DNA of 64,000 nt from Lepturacanthus savala (lineage: Eukaryota; Chordata; Actinopteri; Scombriformes; Trichiuridae), in contig CM060470.1 in the NCBI GenBank assembly GCA_030544235.1, positions 7,504,856-7,568,855 on the forward strand, written 5' to 3'. The notes beneath the pieces were generated by a model. It had not been told where the DNA came from and ran no database searches. It was given only the letters and a program-made list of their open reading frames with translations. The position numbers and the translations under genes were made by a program. Positions 10,671-23,706 of this stretch are shown in pieces (position 1 is the first letter of the stretch; every line of letters starts with the position of its first letter).

Positions 10671-13000
10671 GCGCCGCCGGAGAGGCATAAATCTGAGGTT
10701 TAATATAACATCACACATGCAGAATTTAAAGTTTAGCTGCATCACTAACCCCATTCTTACATATTTGATGCATGACCACAGGAGGAAGACTGGTCTGATG
10801 CTGGTGAGTTAGTCTCATCAATATAACAATGACCATTATGATTCAGAGGCTTTTATCAAAAACTCCAATAATTATATATTAAATGCATTATTATTTTTTT
10901 ATAATTTATCAATGACCCTTATTTTTAATCACAGCTTTCATACATCTTGGCATGCAGCTTACACACATTTGTTCTTTCAGTGTAGGAGTTCCAGTATTAA
11001 ATACATTATTGAGGCCATTATTGTACCAATACTATTTGCAAACATGATGGATATTTGGGAAACTTCATCTCGGTCTGTATCACAGGTCTGTGAACATGTG
11101 CAGGAATCTGTAAAAGCAGACACAGACCTGAGTACAAGCTTAAAGATTCTGGTCACAGTCACAAGTACATATGTATACAGGTTGGGATACAGTTTCATAA
11201 CTGTCAATGCACATTTGCAAATAAAAATGATATAACAATAAATCTTGCTTATGATACACTGCGAAAATATCTTGTTTTCGGTACAATTAGTCTAATATTG
11301 AGTAGAATTATCTTATTGCACTTGCAGGTAATTCTTATTCTTATTTTTCCTCATTTGGATTAATTAGGTAAAAAAAACAGACTGAATTGACTAAAATCAA
11401 GAGAATAAACGACCACTAGAGGGTGCTGGGGGTGTAGCAGCTCCCTCTAGTGGTCATTTTTTCTCTCAGATTTTTACTTCTCGTGGTCATGAAGATGAAA
11501 ACAGAAGTGGACGGACACAGCGTGAGTTACCCCAGGGCCTATTTCTGTACATCAAAGCAAACACAACAAATGAGACTGTTTTTCTCCCTCATGCAAAGCA
11601 GTTGTAATTTATGTACATGCTCTGTGTATCTTACATGTGTTTCTACAGCCTGCAGCTGTGTTTGGAGGGTTAAGACACCACTCTGACGCGAGGAGGCTAC
11701 AGCTGTGATGCAGAACAAATCAATGTTTTTATTTTATTTTTTCTGTTATTCCTGCCTGAGGTGAGCTCATTAATCTCTGCGCTGTGTTTTAGTGTCCTGT
11801 TTTTTCTCTCCCTTCCTGACTGCTAGGAAGCTTCCTGCCAGGACACTGACATTTGTGAAGTCACTTTTTTTCAGCACTGGGCTTGAATTTGGCTGTGAGA
11901 GGGAGGAGGGTGTGGATCACAAGCACATAAAAAAAAAAAAAAAAACAGTAGACACTGGAATATTGACTGATAGACACTGATGATCAACAGGAATCACAGG
12001 TTTACTCGCTCATTAATGCAGTAACTGGCCTCATTAACTATTGCTGAACTGACCCAACACAAAGCTCACAGGGAGTGATGGATGGAAAATTGATTTTAAA
12101 GAGTGTTAGCTTACATAAGCTGTTTTAGAGTTACTCAGGAAATTTTCCAAAAATTCATCATACCATAATGTGCAAATAATGTCTACAATATATTTATATT
12201 TTATGTGCAGTTATTTTCCTTTTAAGGCTTTTGTTTGACAGCTTTTCTGCTTATTCTCTGAAGTGTCTTTTTCTCCACCTAGCAGCTACTTTCATGTTGT
12301 TCCAGGGGAAAATGCCCTGCATAGTTGTACAACGCTGTTATATCCAGTTACATGCGATCGTAAGATTATAATTCCAATATCATAACTATAATTATATATA
12401 ATCACATGCAAGACACAGTATAATCCTTAATCTTTCATTTTAGTATTTAAAAGAACATATTTTCACATCCAGAGTCAAACATTCTTCAAATGATGAGCGC
12501 TAGAGTTTCACAGTAATGGAAAATCTGAATGTATATGAAATCATGTGTGCGTGTGTTTTGTTCCTGTGCTGAGGTCATGTTTTCTCCTCCTGCTTTGCTC
12601 ACACCCGTCTGGGAAGAGCTTTTCCACTGGATAAAGCTTGTTCTAGTTTTCAGTTCCTCTATTTGATTTCTTTACTGTGTAAAAAAAAGGAAAGTCCCCC
12701 ATCTCTCCTTCTGCTTTATTTCCTCAATGCAGCATCTTTCCAGTCACTGTTCTTGAGATTGTTTCTGTTCTCGTCAGCCTGACGGCTGTTTTACAGTTTT
12801 AATGAGGCTACACCTCGTGTAAAGTAATATGTGAATGCACTACCTCTCTCAACTATTTGCAGAGGAAAGCAGTCGCTGACATATGTGAAATCAGCAAGAT
12901 CACACGAGTAATATGTTACAAGCGTAGGTCCTACGATGTAATCTTGAGGAAGTCAAAAGTAGAAACAAATCTGAATAAAGGGCAGGTGTGTAGAAGAGGT
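10671..13000. other. Intergenic, no gene seen
   Basis: AT-rich sequence between the itgb5 3' end and the fold-back element. Open frames here (for example 10912-11235) lack homology, splice context or composition bias and are taken as chance. The one notable site is the paired CTCF-like hairpin at 11411-11455. Confidence 0.6.
11411..11455. promoter_or_regulatory. Hairpin with two convergent CTCF-like motifs
   Basis: GACCACTAGAGGG (11411-11423) and CCCTCTAGTGGTC (11443-11455) are perfect 13-nt inverted repeats. The left arm on + reads CCACTAGAGGGTGCTG and the right arm on - reads CCACTAGAGGGAGCTGC, both close to the CTCF core CCASYAGRKGGC. Binding is inferred, not shown. Confidence 0.4.
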
Positions 13001-13475
13001 GTAAAAACAACTCCTTTAAACTTCATTCATGCAAAAAGAGAAGACGTTTCAGTCCTCAGAACAATTTAAATGTGTTTGTAGCCACCTACAAACACATTTC
13101 AATTAAAAATCACATGCAGAGAATATGTCATCAATTAAAATCAATGAACTAATACCCCACAGCCTGGCATTCTTGTGGTATTTCCGAGAATGCCAGGCTG
13201 TAATGTATTAGTTCACAGATTTTAATTGATGATTAATACATCACAACCTGGCATTTCTCGTAACTACTAGAAGAATGCCAGGCTGTGATGTATTAGTTAA
13301 TTGATCTTAATTGATGACATACTCTCGGCATGTGATGTGATTGATCCACGTGGGTCTACAAACACATAAAAAGTTTTCTTTTCTTCCCCCTTATGAAGGG
13401 AGGAAGTCTGAGGACTGAAACATCTTTAGAATACTTTTTCTTTTTTTATATTTGATACTGAAGGAGTTACTGTGT
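13000..13475. mobile_element. Multi-hairpin fold-back element
   Basis: Outer arms: GACGTTTCAGTCCTCAG near 13043-13059 and CTGAGGACTGAAACATC at 13408-13424, with weaker pairing continuing outward (ACTCCTTT near 13010, AAGGAGT near 13461). Inside are three stem-loops: 13067-13098 (14-nt perfect arms), 13148-13212 and 13231-13297. The last two both carry GCCTGGCATTCT-type arms. No open frame is present. It is best read as a non-autonomous fold-back transposon. Confidence 0.7.
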
Positions 13476-13934
13476 GGGTTTTTTTTTCTTTCATCATCAA
13501 AAGTACTGTCAATATCCTGAAGATAAAAATAAATAGAATACAAGGTTCACCAACCTCCTGGATGCCTCAGAAGTAACTTAATACAGGGGTGCATTTCATG
13601 GATTAAAATGTATGTAATTCCCATTTAAATTGAATTAATCCTTTAAATTGAATTAAAGTTTAAAACCATCAAACAGACTCATGTAAATTATGAGCAGAAA
13701 AAGTAGTTATCTACTTTTCTTCAGCTTCACCAGAATTTTCATTCCTTAATAGGAAATTGTACTTGACACTTGATATTTATTTATAATTTATAAAATACAG
13801 GAGAGACAGTGTGAGATGGAACAGAATGTCAGTGTTTTTATTAGAAATATCAAGTTAATGACTATTTTCACATTATGAAGAGAGATAAGGGGCTACAACT
13901 CTTTTTTTCTTCTTCTTTCTTTTAGCATTTGTGA

Positions 13935-14075
<141 letters not shown>

Positions 14076-14687
14076 ACAGCAGCTCCCCTGTCACTAATCC
14101 TCTCTGTCGATGTTCACATGTGTCAATGAACACAACACTGTGAAGCGTGTGAATCAGCATTGTCAGAAAGTCACATTACGACCTTTGACCCTGAATGCTG
14201 TTTTTGTCCATCGGCTCCAAGAGATGAGTTCGATATCCATGCACTGTTGGACAGACGTACCACCATATCTGCAGTATATGTTCCATCTACCACCTGTCAC
14301 ATTTAGTTTGGTGATACAGTATAACTTTATTTGAACTCTTGAGCCATAAAGTAGATTTTCCTCTAAAATAAATAACTAGTAACCAGTGAATTACACAAAA
14401 TGAACAAAAGCATTAAAACACTGAACCTAAAATTTGACATCTAATGTGAGATGTTGATGTTCTCAAATGGGAAGAATTTCACAAGTCAGTCATGCAGTAA
14501 TTGCAGGATGTTTTGATTGTTGAGCAGCACTTGTTCTTCCTATAGAATATACAGAGTTACTCCCCCCTTATAGTCTGATTTATACAGAGTATTTGTACAA
14601 ATAGTAAAGTGTATTCGTAGCAGTTCTACTTCAAAATGTGACTTGTGTTCACTGGAAGCCTCATTGCTCCTCAGTATCCTGCCTTTT

Positions 14688-14702
14688 GCTGCCATCTAGT
14701 GG
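14688..14702 (-). promoter_or_regulatory. CTCF-like motif
   Basis: The minus strand reads CCACTAGATGGCAGC, a near-consensus CTCF core, in the itgb5-tnfaip6 intergenic region. Function is inferred only from the motif. Confidence 0.4.
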
Positions 14703-15069
14703 AATGAAATGTCTGGTGCACAATATCAAGAGCTTGCAATCTTGTTTTCTGTAGTTCAACTTTAGAAATGAATAAGTATAGATATTTTTATGCTTTTTAA
14801 ACCTCAGAGGCATTTATCTCATCACACCAATCCTGATTGGATGGTGCTCCATATAAGGTAGTGCCATGTGTCTTTAAAGGCAGCGTGTTTATGTGCAGAA
14901 GCTCTGCTTGTATCTCAGAGATGTTCATGGGCATCAGGCTTTGGACCCTACAGAGCAAAGGTGAACACAATGGCCGCACATTCCTGGAATTGTGAGGAGT
15001 TATCCTGAGGTGTGGGTGTTTGTGTCTTTGCTTTAGAGATTATCTACTATTGCCATTTCTGTTGCTGCA

Positions 15070-15308
15070 CCCTCCCCATTCACATCCTTCAGTAAACAGC
15101 TCTACCTTCTTTCAAACAGGCCCTCAAGACCCAGATCTTCAAACTGGCTTTTAACTGCTAACCTTCACTTCACTTCAATATCTTCACATATTTTACTGTA
15201 CTTTTTCCTTGTTTTCATTGTTTTAGTCTGTTTTAATTTTATTAATATGATTTTATTTTATGTGAATGTAAAGTGGCTTTAGGTGCCCAGAAAAGCGCTA
15301 TACAAATA

Positions 15309-15352
<44 letters not shown>
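15070..15352 (+). mobile_element. LINE 3' tail with (TTA)n end
   Basis: It contains CAAGACCCAGATCTTCAAAC, a GGCTTTTAACTGC block, then GTAAAGTGGCTTTAGGTGCC, AAAAGCGCTATACAAATATA and a (TTA)14 tail at 15310-15352. This is the usual 3' end of fish L2/CR1-type LINEs. The reverse transcriptase part is absent (5'-truncated copy). Confidence 0.75.
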
Positions 15353-15355
<3 letters not shown>

Positions 15356-15578
15356 AACACATATTTTAGTTCTTTGTTTCACAGCATTGTTCTTGATTAA
15401 TCATCTGGTAGATGATTTATTGGTTTTTGACGGAATGTCAGTCCAACATTTGTTCTATTTCTACCTGATGACAGTTTTCATTTTATTTTTTGTTTTTTTG
15501 AACTATTATTGATGAAATCAAAGACATTGTTGAATTAATCAGGACCTCAGGAATTCATTATTGGAAGATGGAGTGTGT

Positions 15579-15582
<4 letters not shown>

Positions 15583-15620
<38 letters not shown>
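15583..15620. repeat. (GT)n microsatellite
   Basis: About 19 GT units, immediately upstream of a CTCF-like motif. Confidence 0.95.
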
Positions 15621-15621
<1 letters not shown>

Positions 15622-15651
15622 ATACACCACCAGAAAGAGAAAAAAGAGAAA

Positions 15652-15667
15652 CACTGCCCCCTCCTGG
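15652..15667 (-). promoter_or_regulatory. CTCF-like motif
   Basis: The minus strand reads CCAGGAGGGGGCAGTG, close to the CTCF consensus. Occupancy is not demonstrated. Confidence 0.4.
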
Positions 15668-15699
15668 TTACTTTATGCCAGTGCCAGTATGTTAAGTTC

Positions 15700-18350
15700 G
15701 GAAATGAGTGTACAGCTCATAAGAATTGGAGGTAAAAAAAGAAATAAAAGAATATCCCAAACAAAGACACTATTATCCTCTGCATGTGTCCCTCCATTCT
15801 TGCTCCATCTGTTGTATATGACGTGCATGTGGAGGTAGTTCCCAATAACATATACACACACCCAGAGAGAGACTCTGAACAAGAAAACAGAAACATGTTG
15901 AGCATGTGTGTGTGTCACGTCATTTCGAGGCTGTAATAAAGTCCACATGCTCCATCAATGAAGGAAAATCTCCAGAATGTCCTGTTACTGTTGATAAACT
16001 TGAAATTAACATCCAAATACAAATAAATATACCCACAAACCTCTTGTACAGGCCTCATGAGGCGAATAACAATAAATAAACTAAAGGTCTAAATGTGATT
16101 ACCAGAAACTTTTGCCTTCCTCTTTTCTTACAATAAAAATGGAACAAATAGACAAATGTGTTGAAATAAATGATCCTAGTTGCAACATTTGTTCTGAATA
16201 GTTTTCCATCTTATTAGAAAGATGATAAAAAAAACACTACTGTAGAACTTGTGGTAACTACTTAAAGCTAAAAGTGAGAGGTGCAAAAAAAATTAATCAT
16301 TATTAGTGGTAAACCCATAGAAAAGTATCACCTAATTGTGCAAGTGTTAGATTTACAGCTTACAACTTTACTGTTTCACTTCATTTGCATCACCATTAAC
16401 TTTGTTTCCTGCCAAAGCACATAGCTGCTTTCAACAATTTATTTTTAAAGGAATGAATATTGTCCTCACCTGAAGTATAATGATACATGACTGCTATACA
16501 AAATGTTACTTCCTGTCTCCCTGAGTTCATAGGAAATTGTCGTATTAGTGTGGTGTAGAGAACTATATTTAATAGGTGAATGAAAGACCAATTATGCCAC
16601 CTGGGGAGATGAACCCCAGGAAGTGCTGACTGGGAAGTAGATATAACCAAATAACCTTGAGTTCACATAAGGAAGACAGACTTATTCGCTGCAGGGGACA
16701 GAGACAAGATTCAAAATGATGCATTTTAATTAAATCAAAGAAAGAAACTGTCAAATGTGGCTGAAAAGAAGAATGCGGATAGTTTTTTTTTTTTTTTACA
16801 AACAATTTAGAGTCAAGATGAAGTGGAAAAAATATTTTTATTACAAAACCTTTATCATGAAAAGTTTATTCAAAATGTACTTCTGGTTATTTAAAAGAAA
16901 TAAAAAGCAGAGTGGACTGAGGCCAGTAAACTGGGTCTGAGTGCTGCCATATATTCACCACAAAAGAAGTCGCAGCAACTTAAACACACTCATGCAGACG
17001 GGGGAACCACTCCTGCTTTATGGTGCCTTTAACTACCTCGTAAACGGTGAGGGGATCTTACCCAGAGTGACTAATCACTCCAGTAGACACACACTCAGCT
17101 CCACTGATTCATAGAAATAAAAAGGAACTACAACAAGGAAACCAAACAAAATAAAGATACCAGTGCCACAACAGTGTTAAAAAAAAATCTAGCAACCACA
17201 CAAAGCACTGGGCAAAACAGAGGAGACGTAGAGAGCCACGTCATTGATAGTCCTCCATCTGCACACATTATAAAATCAATTTAAAGATGTCTGGGCCCTA
17301 ATTACTATTCACTAACATCAAGCAAATATATTTTAAATGGTTTATAAATAATATAAAATGAGGAAATCTGCTGTAGGTTAATATCGGACAGATGGATGAA
17401 TGAGTGTGAGGGTTTGGAAGCAAGTATTTTTATTTTTTTTATTTTACAATAAATCACAATATTTAAAGTATTACTGTTGAAAATCCCACTAGTGAAAAAA
17501 TACTGTAGTAAATCATAGTAGTGAAAGAGTTTCTGTATTATAATACAGTTAATCACCTTATACTAAATACAACTGAAGTCACAGTAATAAATGTTGTTTT
17601 TTATCTCATAGTTAATCAGCTAATACTGTAAATACAACTGAAATCACATTACAGTAACTTTCGGGATAATTGCTGCCTATTCGTTATTATAAATTAAATT
17701 TTTTTTATGGTTTTACAGTGTATGCCATAGTTCTCTTTGTGCGGAAATAGGCTGTGTAGCTGTGATCTTCCTTCCCGGACTAAGTTTTAAAAAACTTAAT
17801 CAGTGATATGAAAAGCAGCAGCAAGGAAGCTAAAACAATAATCATGATTAACCATCTGAAACAAAGTAGATTTGTTCTATCTTGCAAATCTCAGCCTATG
17901 CACAGTATCTCCAACCAGGGCTCATCACAGCAGGAGAGGAAGGAGTCGTATATACCTCTGACCCTGACAGAGAGGAAGGAAGGGGCGAGTAAACAGACAA
18001 GGGATGGATGCATTTAAACACAGCGAGAGGAAGTGGTTCCTAGTGCTCACCACCACATTAGCTACTAGCCAGCAACAATATGAAGCGATAATATGTCAAC
18101 ATCCTATCAGTTGATGGCCAAATCAACTAATAGGATGTCTGGACAGATCATGTGCTCTATCTTGTGTAAGTTTGTACATTCACGTCTCGCCGGTTATGAA
18201 AGGAGAATCGAAAAAGTTTCTTTCGTAGTACATGACACACATGGTGACCTCGGATCTAAAGAGGAATTGTTATAGAACAGGAAGAAGGTGAGTCTGACAG
18301 GCGTATAAAGGTCACACAGATACTGGTAACTTTTTAAGCAGAATGAGGTG
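15700..18350. other. Intergenic, no gene seen
   Basis: AT-rich, with no supported exon on either strand. At about 17545-17665 two similar blocks (GTTAATCA, then ATACTAAATACAACTGAA / ATACTGTAAATACAACTGAA, then TCACA and CAGTAA) suggest a small local duplication inside a repeat. Confidence 0.5.
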
Positions 18351-18359
18351 TGTATGTGT

Positions 18360-18640
18360 TGGAATTCAACAGATGCTGGAATGGAATGGCTGGAATACAT
18401 GTAGAGATGTTGATTTCAGAAAAACTGTACAGTATCCTGTAGCCTGCCTCTGTTGATACTCTATTTACTATCTTATCCATCATGATCATGTGCTGGAAGG
18501 AGGTTGAGTAGGACTAGGTTGAATGAAGTGAATTTAATTCTAAGGAAACTGTAAGCTGGTACACACCAAATAGGAACACACACATAACACAGATGCAGGA
18601 ATGGAATGACTGGAATACATGTAGAGATGCTGATTTAAGA
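18360..18640 (+). repeat. Dispersed repeat (copy 1) with local partial duplication
   Basis: A block GGAATGGAATGGCTGGAATA followed by CATGTAGAGATG and TGATTTCAGAAAA occurs at 18374-18424 and, slightly altered, again at 18600-18645. The segment TTGATACTCTATTTACTATC, a TGATCATGTGCTGGAA block, GAAGTGAATTTAATTCTAAG and AATAGGAACACACACATAAC recurs at 57690-57930 in the same orientation. Confidence 0.65.
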
Positions 18641-19396
18641 AGAAAAAAAATGCAAAGTTACAGATCATGTATTTATTCTTTGAAGCTCGCGTTGATGTAT
18701 CTCTTCCCATGTGCGCGCGAATCTTAAACTCTGTAGTCTGGCCTTGAGATTTGTGTTTAATCGTAGATTTCCCACAAATCATCTTATTTTATTATAAAAT
18801 ATAACGCTGTTCTTTTTTTCTTTTTTTTTTTTTTTACATCTTTCAACATTGTTCCCAGGAAATGTGACTAGACAACTTCTCCTATATGATTCTGTAGTGA
18901 TTGTTCATAGTGACGCAAGACCGAGCGAGCCAAAGAAAGGCACAGTCATCTTTTCCTTTTTCAGTAATGCTGCAATTACTGTCCTGTTTTTTGTAATCCA
19001 GCAGCGTCATTTTCACCGCAAACCTCCTCTTTTTACGAGAATGAAAGGATGTAAACATTTGGCTTTTGCTGTTATTGATGGCAGTGGTCCCTTCAGTAGC
19101 TTGACACGGCAATCGTACCTATTGTTACCCAACACATACAGTGCATCATGATGATCAACACAGGAGCATAAATTCTGCTTCAACTGTCAGGGTGATATAA
19201 TTCATATAGTAAATTCACTGGTTCATACCTACACAAAGAAATATGACTTAAATTACTTGCTTCAAATTAGTGAGTAAAAGAGTTTTTGGGATGTTTCTTT
19301 TGGTTCATGATGCCACTTTCTAAAAATACAAATGTGTTTGCTGCTTGTTTATTTAAGCTTAAAGTCATTTTATATTGATTTATTTTAGTTTGGTCC

Positions 19397-19850
19397 CTGT
19401 TAAAAATCCAAAATCCACATATATGCATATATCGCATGAGAAAACCTCAGCTCCAACACTAAATATGAATATATTGTCAATATCCACATCATCATTACAA
19501 TAAGAAAATTGTTTAATATAATATCAGTAGTAGGGCTGCAACTAACCACTTTTTTGATATTTAATTTAGATTTCAGTTGTTTGTGTCATTATTTAATTGG
19601 GTCCTTTATAATAAACATCTCACAGAATATATTCTTCATGTTCTGTAATGATCCTGAGTGTGATTTTTGTAAATTCTATGGACAAATAATTGATCAATGA
19701 GGTAATTTAAGGTTCTTTTTCCTGATTTGGGTCAGTTTGGTCTTGTTTTAAGTTTTAAATAAAGTATTTTTATCTGTAGTAAAGATATTTTTTTGTAATA
19801 TTCTACCTATATTTGCTCTGTAACAGGAACATAAATTGATTCTGACACTT
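19397..19850 (+). repeat. Dispersed repeat, copy 2 (partner 1029-1560)
   Basis: Collinear, same-orientation match to the repeat in the itgb5 intron, with shared blocks GAGAAAACCTCAGCT, TATCCACATCATCA, TAGTAGGGCTGCA, TTATTTAATTGGG and GGTCAGTTTGGTCTTGTTTT. Non-coding. Confidence 0.65.
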
Positions 19851-22546
19851 CCAGTCTGATTAGATTAAAATTCAAGAAACACTTTCTCCTTTTCTGTGCA
19901 CATTTGACTTGTTTGTTGCATTTACACCCATCATAACAGACATGAAGTCAGCTGTATAAATAGTTAAATTCACTTTTTATTCTTTGTTTAATCATGTTTC
20001 TCACATCAAGCGTGACCATGATTGGCCTTCCTCCGGCTATAGCTGCTGGACTCATGGAAATGATGATGAGTCTCCTATTAAAAAATGTTCACCATAATAC
20101 GTAGCATGTCCCAATTACTGTGTCTGAGACCAACTTTCCATGTGTGGGTTTGAATGGGAGAGGCACACTGAGAATTAAGAGGGTACAGATCATTTCCTCC
20201 CAGATCTGGAACCGATTCTGAATAATTTTACCTGGAAGTCAGTGAGTGGTGTGTGTGCCCTCTCACATTAACCTATGCAGATGTCATGTTGCAGACTGAG
20301 GTTTTACATTACTAAGGCTTTGCTCTTGAAAACCAATTGCTGTGGGACGCAATTCAGTAGTTAATTGTGTTAAAATATACTGGATACACAGAGCCTCTAA
20401 GTGCCTGCAGATCTTTGCCTTCATTACTCATTATTCACTTTGACCTATATAAGTTGTTTTTGGGGGCCACTAGCAGGTGCTGAAACAAACTCTGATAAAG
20501 TTATAGTGAGATTATCAGCACATTCAGTACATGGGTCAGTGACAAAACTTCCATATGGTGTAACCCTAAAAACTTGGTACCAGATAGCGTAACTCTCTTA
20601 AAAAGGATTTAAAATATTAAAAACACATGCTATTGACTAGTTTTATATTCTAGGTGGATTATATATATATGTGTGTCAAAAAACCCGCCAAATCATGAGT
20701 TTTGTTAGAAAAATAATACAAATGGACTTTTAAACAACAAGAAACCAACATGAAGCTTCATGTACATTTATAGAGACCATGATGAATGATTCTTAAAACT
20801 GTATTTAACTTTTTTTTTTGACTTTCTCATCTTGCCAATCTTTATTTGTCACTGACCCACATACAACAAATATATATATTTGTTTGGAGTCATGTTTTAT
20901 TAAATACGCCACTATGTTCATTATTTAGGTGCTAACTAAAAGCTAAGTTTGCAGGTTGTAAAACTCAAACAATGAGTTAAAAGATGCAACATAAAGCTGT
21001 TGGGTGACAGTTCTCTGTGGGATCTAAGTAAAGTCCAATAAAAGGGGAAACGTGACAATATAGATTGTCTCAGTAATAAAATGTGATGCTAAATAGCTAA
21101 TTGTGTATTCATATGTTTTATATTGATCATTTGAAAGGTTAAATGGTATTTTTAACTGAATAAGAATTTTAATATATCAAAATTTTAGTTAATTCTGCTT
21201 AGGTGCGGTCCAAGGGTTGCTGTTAGGTCACAGGAAAATTATATTGTATTTTCTATTCCCAAACTGCTGGGAAAAGACAAAGTCCTTATTTCGACACAGA
21301 ATGTGTTGTTGTAAGTGTACCCAGTCACTGAAGTCTCGGGAGACACCTAACATCTGGAAAAAACCTCATGCGTGGGGGTTTTCTTTGTTTAGAAATGCCA
21401 GTCCCCTCATGGCCTTTGTTGTTGAGCAACAGCATTGACAAAACTCTGCCGGGGAGCCGTGCAGATGAGTTCCATTCATTTTATTTTTTTGTCAAGAAAA
21501 ACAATAAACTACAAAACGGGTCCTGTATGTAAAAAAAAAAGATAAAAAGATGCATCAATCATTTACTATTCGTCCAGTCTTCCCCATACATGATGGGGCA
21601 GATCCTGACATGCTGTAGTCTTTGAGATGGGATATGCAAATTATTTTTGAATCAAAGTAAAATGAAATCTAAAAAAATCTAATTTCACGATGCCAATGAA
21701 TGCAAACATATTAATTTGGTGCAACCTAAATACATTTATTTGGTTCAATTTCAATATATTCCGAAACTGAAATGTGAAGAATTTTACTTGGATCAAGGTG
21801 AAGAATTAAGATTAGGTGGAGTGCAGTAACATGGTTTATGTTAAAATAAAAGAATCAGGTTGTATCAAGTGACTTTATTTAGATTCTGTGAACTCAAATA
21901 CTTCAATACTTCATCAATTTTTTAAATATGAACAAAGCTACACTTTCCCCAGTGACGATAAAGTTACCCATTAGACTATACAGGTATATTATATATAAAT
22001 AACCATTGGGATATGTAATAATGAATTTAGCCTGTGTGAAGCATTATTTTGTTTTAATTAGTTACGTTTAGATGCACATTGAGCAGCTGCCTATACAAAA
22101 TAACGAATGATATTATATATATTCAGTTATATTCAGTATAGTAAATTAGTTTTCTTTATGTTTTTGAAAATCTTGCACGTACGCATTTTTATTTACATCA
22201 TGATGTTGTAGATATGCAAATTAGCGCACATATTTTTGTCTGTAACTTTTAGATTATTTGTTAAAGTCCTTGTTTAATTAATCTCAATGATGAACAAGGA
22301 TTGCATCTGCTTATCACAGACTGAACACTTTCTTTAAAGCATACATTTAAAATAAATAAATAAAGGCTGTGTGAGTTCAGTCGTCAAAAACAGTGACGAC
22401 ACCTTCCTCCAGAGTCACAGATGACATATTTTACAGTCTGAATCATGATAATTTTATGATAATTAAAATGGTCTTGATGTGTGAAATGGGTGGAGTAGCT
22501 CTTTAAAACTTATTATGTCAGGTTTTTAATATGACGTGGAGGACTT

Positions 22547-22560
22547 CTGTCCCCTAGTGG
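22547..22560 (-). promoter_or_regulatory. CTCF-like motif upstream of tnfaip6
   Basis: The minus strand reads CCACTAGGGGACAG, similar to the CTCF core, about 1.1 kb upstream of the tnfaip6 TATA box. Confidence 0.3.
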
Positions 22561-23570
22561 CCAAAAGTCAATTAATGCATATTTAGGTCAGAAAAGATCT
22601 AAGATACAAGAAAACATATTACTTTGAATCAAATATAGTTTAAGTGTACTTTTGGAAGTATGAGATCAGTATATTTAAATGATTTAAAATGATTAAAATG
22701 ATGATTAGTATGAGTATGCAATCCAGGTATTACTATGGAGTATATATTTATATTTTAATACTTATTTATAAGTATACTAAAATGCAGCAAATATTATATT
22801 TAATTCTTATAATAATTCAATGATGTAATGAAACAAAGTACTTTTTTTGGGAGTATCTATACACACTACTTGAGTTCTACAAATGTTCCCTTCCACAAAG
22901 CATTTTTGGCCCCAACTACATAATAAATCTTGTTGGAAAGAGTCTGCAAACAACCCGATATGAGCTTGACTTGTGACATCACAAATAGTTTGGAAGCCAA
23001 CATCTGGTTCAACATTCAGTTTACACAAGAGTGATGTGGAAACCTCGAGCCTCCAGTGAAGCACAAACACTGACAGTAAACCTCATTACACTTACTATTT
23101 TTAAGGCTACTGACAGCATTTGTACTTTAAATATACCAGTACATTAAACGTTATTGACAAATAGATAATTTAAGACTTGCACTTAATTATATTAGGAGAC
23201 TTCAACTTATACCAAAGTAAGTTTCTGTTAAGATATTTGTAAATGCTGTAAAATACAACTTAATGACATTTAACTTTAAAAGTAGAAGGTACAGTGAAGT
23301 CCATAGGCTACATTTACATATCCTTAAAATAAGCACAGACAATTTTTAAACATACTTTTCCTACTATTTTTTCTCGCTTGGGTGATGTTTGCTGGAGGGA
23401 AAAAAAGGAGTGGGAAACAAAACTTCTTCATCAGGCAACAAATAACAGTTTTTGACTGTAAGTCAACTAAAATCCTGGAACCTGCGGCGGAGTGAAATCT
23501 GTAAAGTATCTAAAAGTCGTGTCAGTGGGAGAGACGTCGGTCCAGGACCAGTAGTTGTAGTAACGTGACT

Positions 23571-23640
23571 TGAGTCAGGGCTCAGTCACTTCCCTCCTCT
23601 CTGGGGAGGCATCAGCAGCAGCCAGCATGTCCTATATAAA
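23571..23640 (+). promoter_or_regulatory. tnfaip6: tnfaip6 core promoter: AP-1 site and TATA box
   Basis: A perfect AP-1 motif TGAGTCA is at 23571-23577 and a TATATAAA box at 23633-23640. The ATG is 67 bp downstream of the TATA box, so transcription probably starts near 23665 with a 5'UTR of about 40 nt. AP-1 input fits the cytokine-inducible expression known for mammalian TSG-6; here it is inferred. Confidence 0.65.
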
Positions 23641-23706
23641 GCCAGAGGAGCTCCTGGAAACATCTGGACCGAGGAGAGCAGCTGTGCGCGCGCGGAGAGC
23701 TGCAGG

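Larger units (their letters stand above)
18660..23560. other. Intergenic AT-rich region, no gene seen
   Basis: No exon series could be supported on either strand. It holds the repeat copy at 19397-19850, AT-rich sequence around 20.6-22.8 kb, a CTCF-like motif at 22547-22560, and a segment around 22850-23060 resembling fish repetitive DNA. Isolated open frames (18849-19151, 22807-23070) look like chance or repeat-derived. Confidence 0.5.

Noticed and set aside
10912..11235. 107-codon open frame in the intergenic region
   Set aside because: No recognisable homology, AT-rich composition, no promoter or splice support.
22807..23070. Minus-strand 87-codon open frame
   Set aside because: The sequence resembles common fish repetitive DNA and has frame-independent divergence; no gene evidence.
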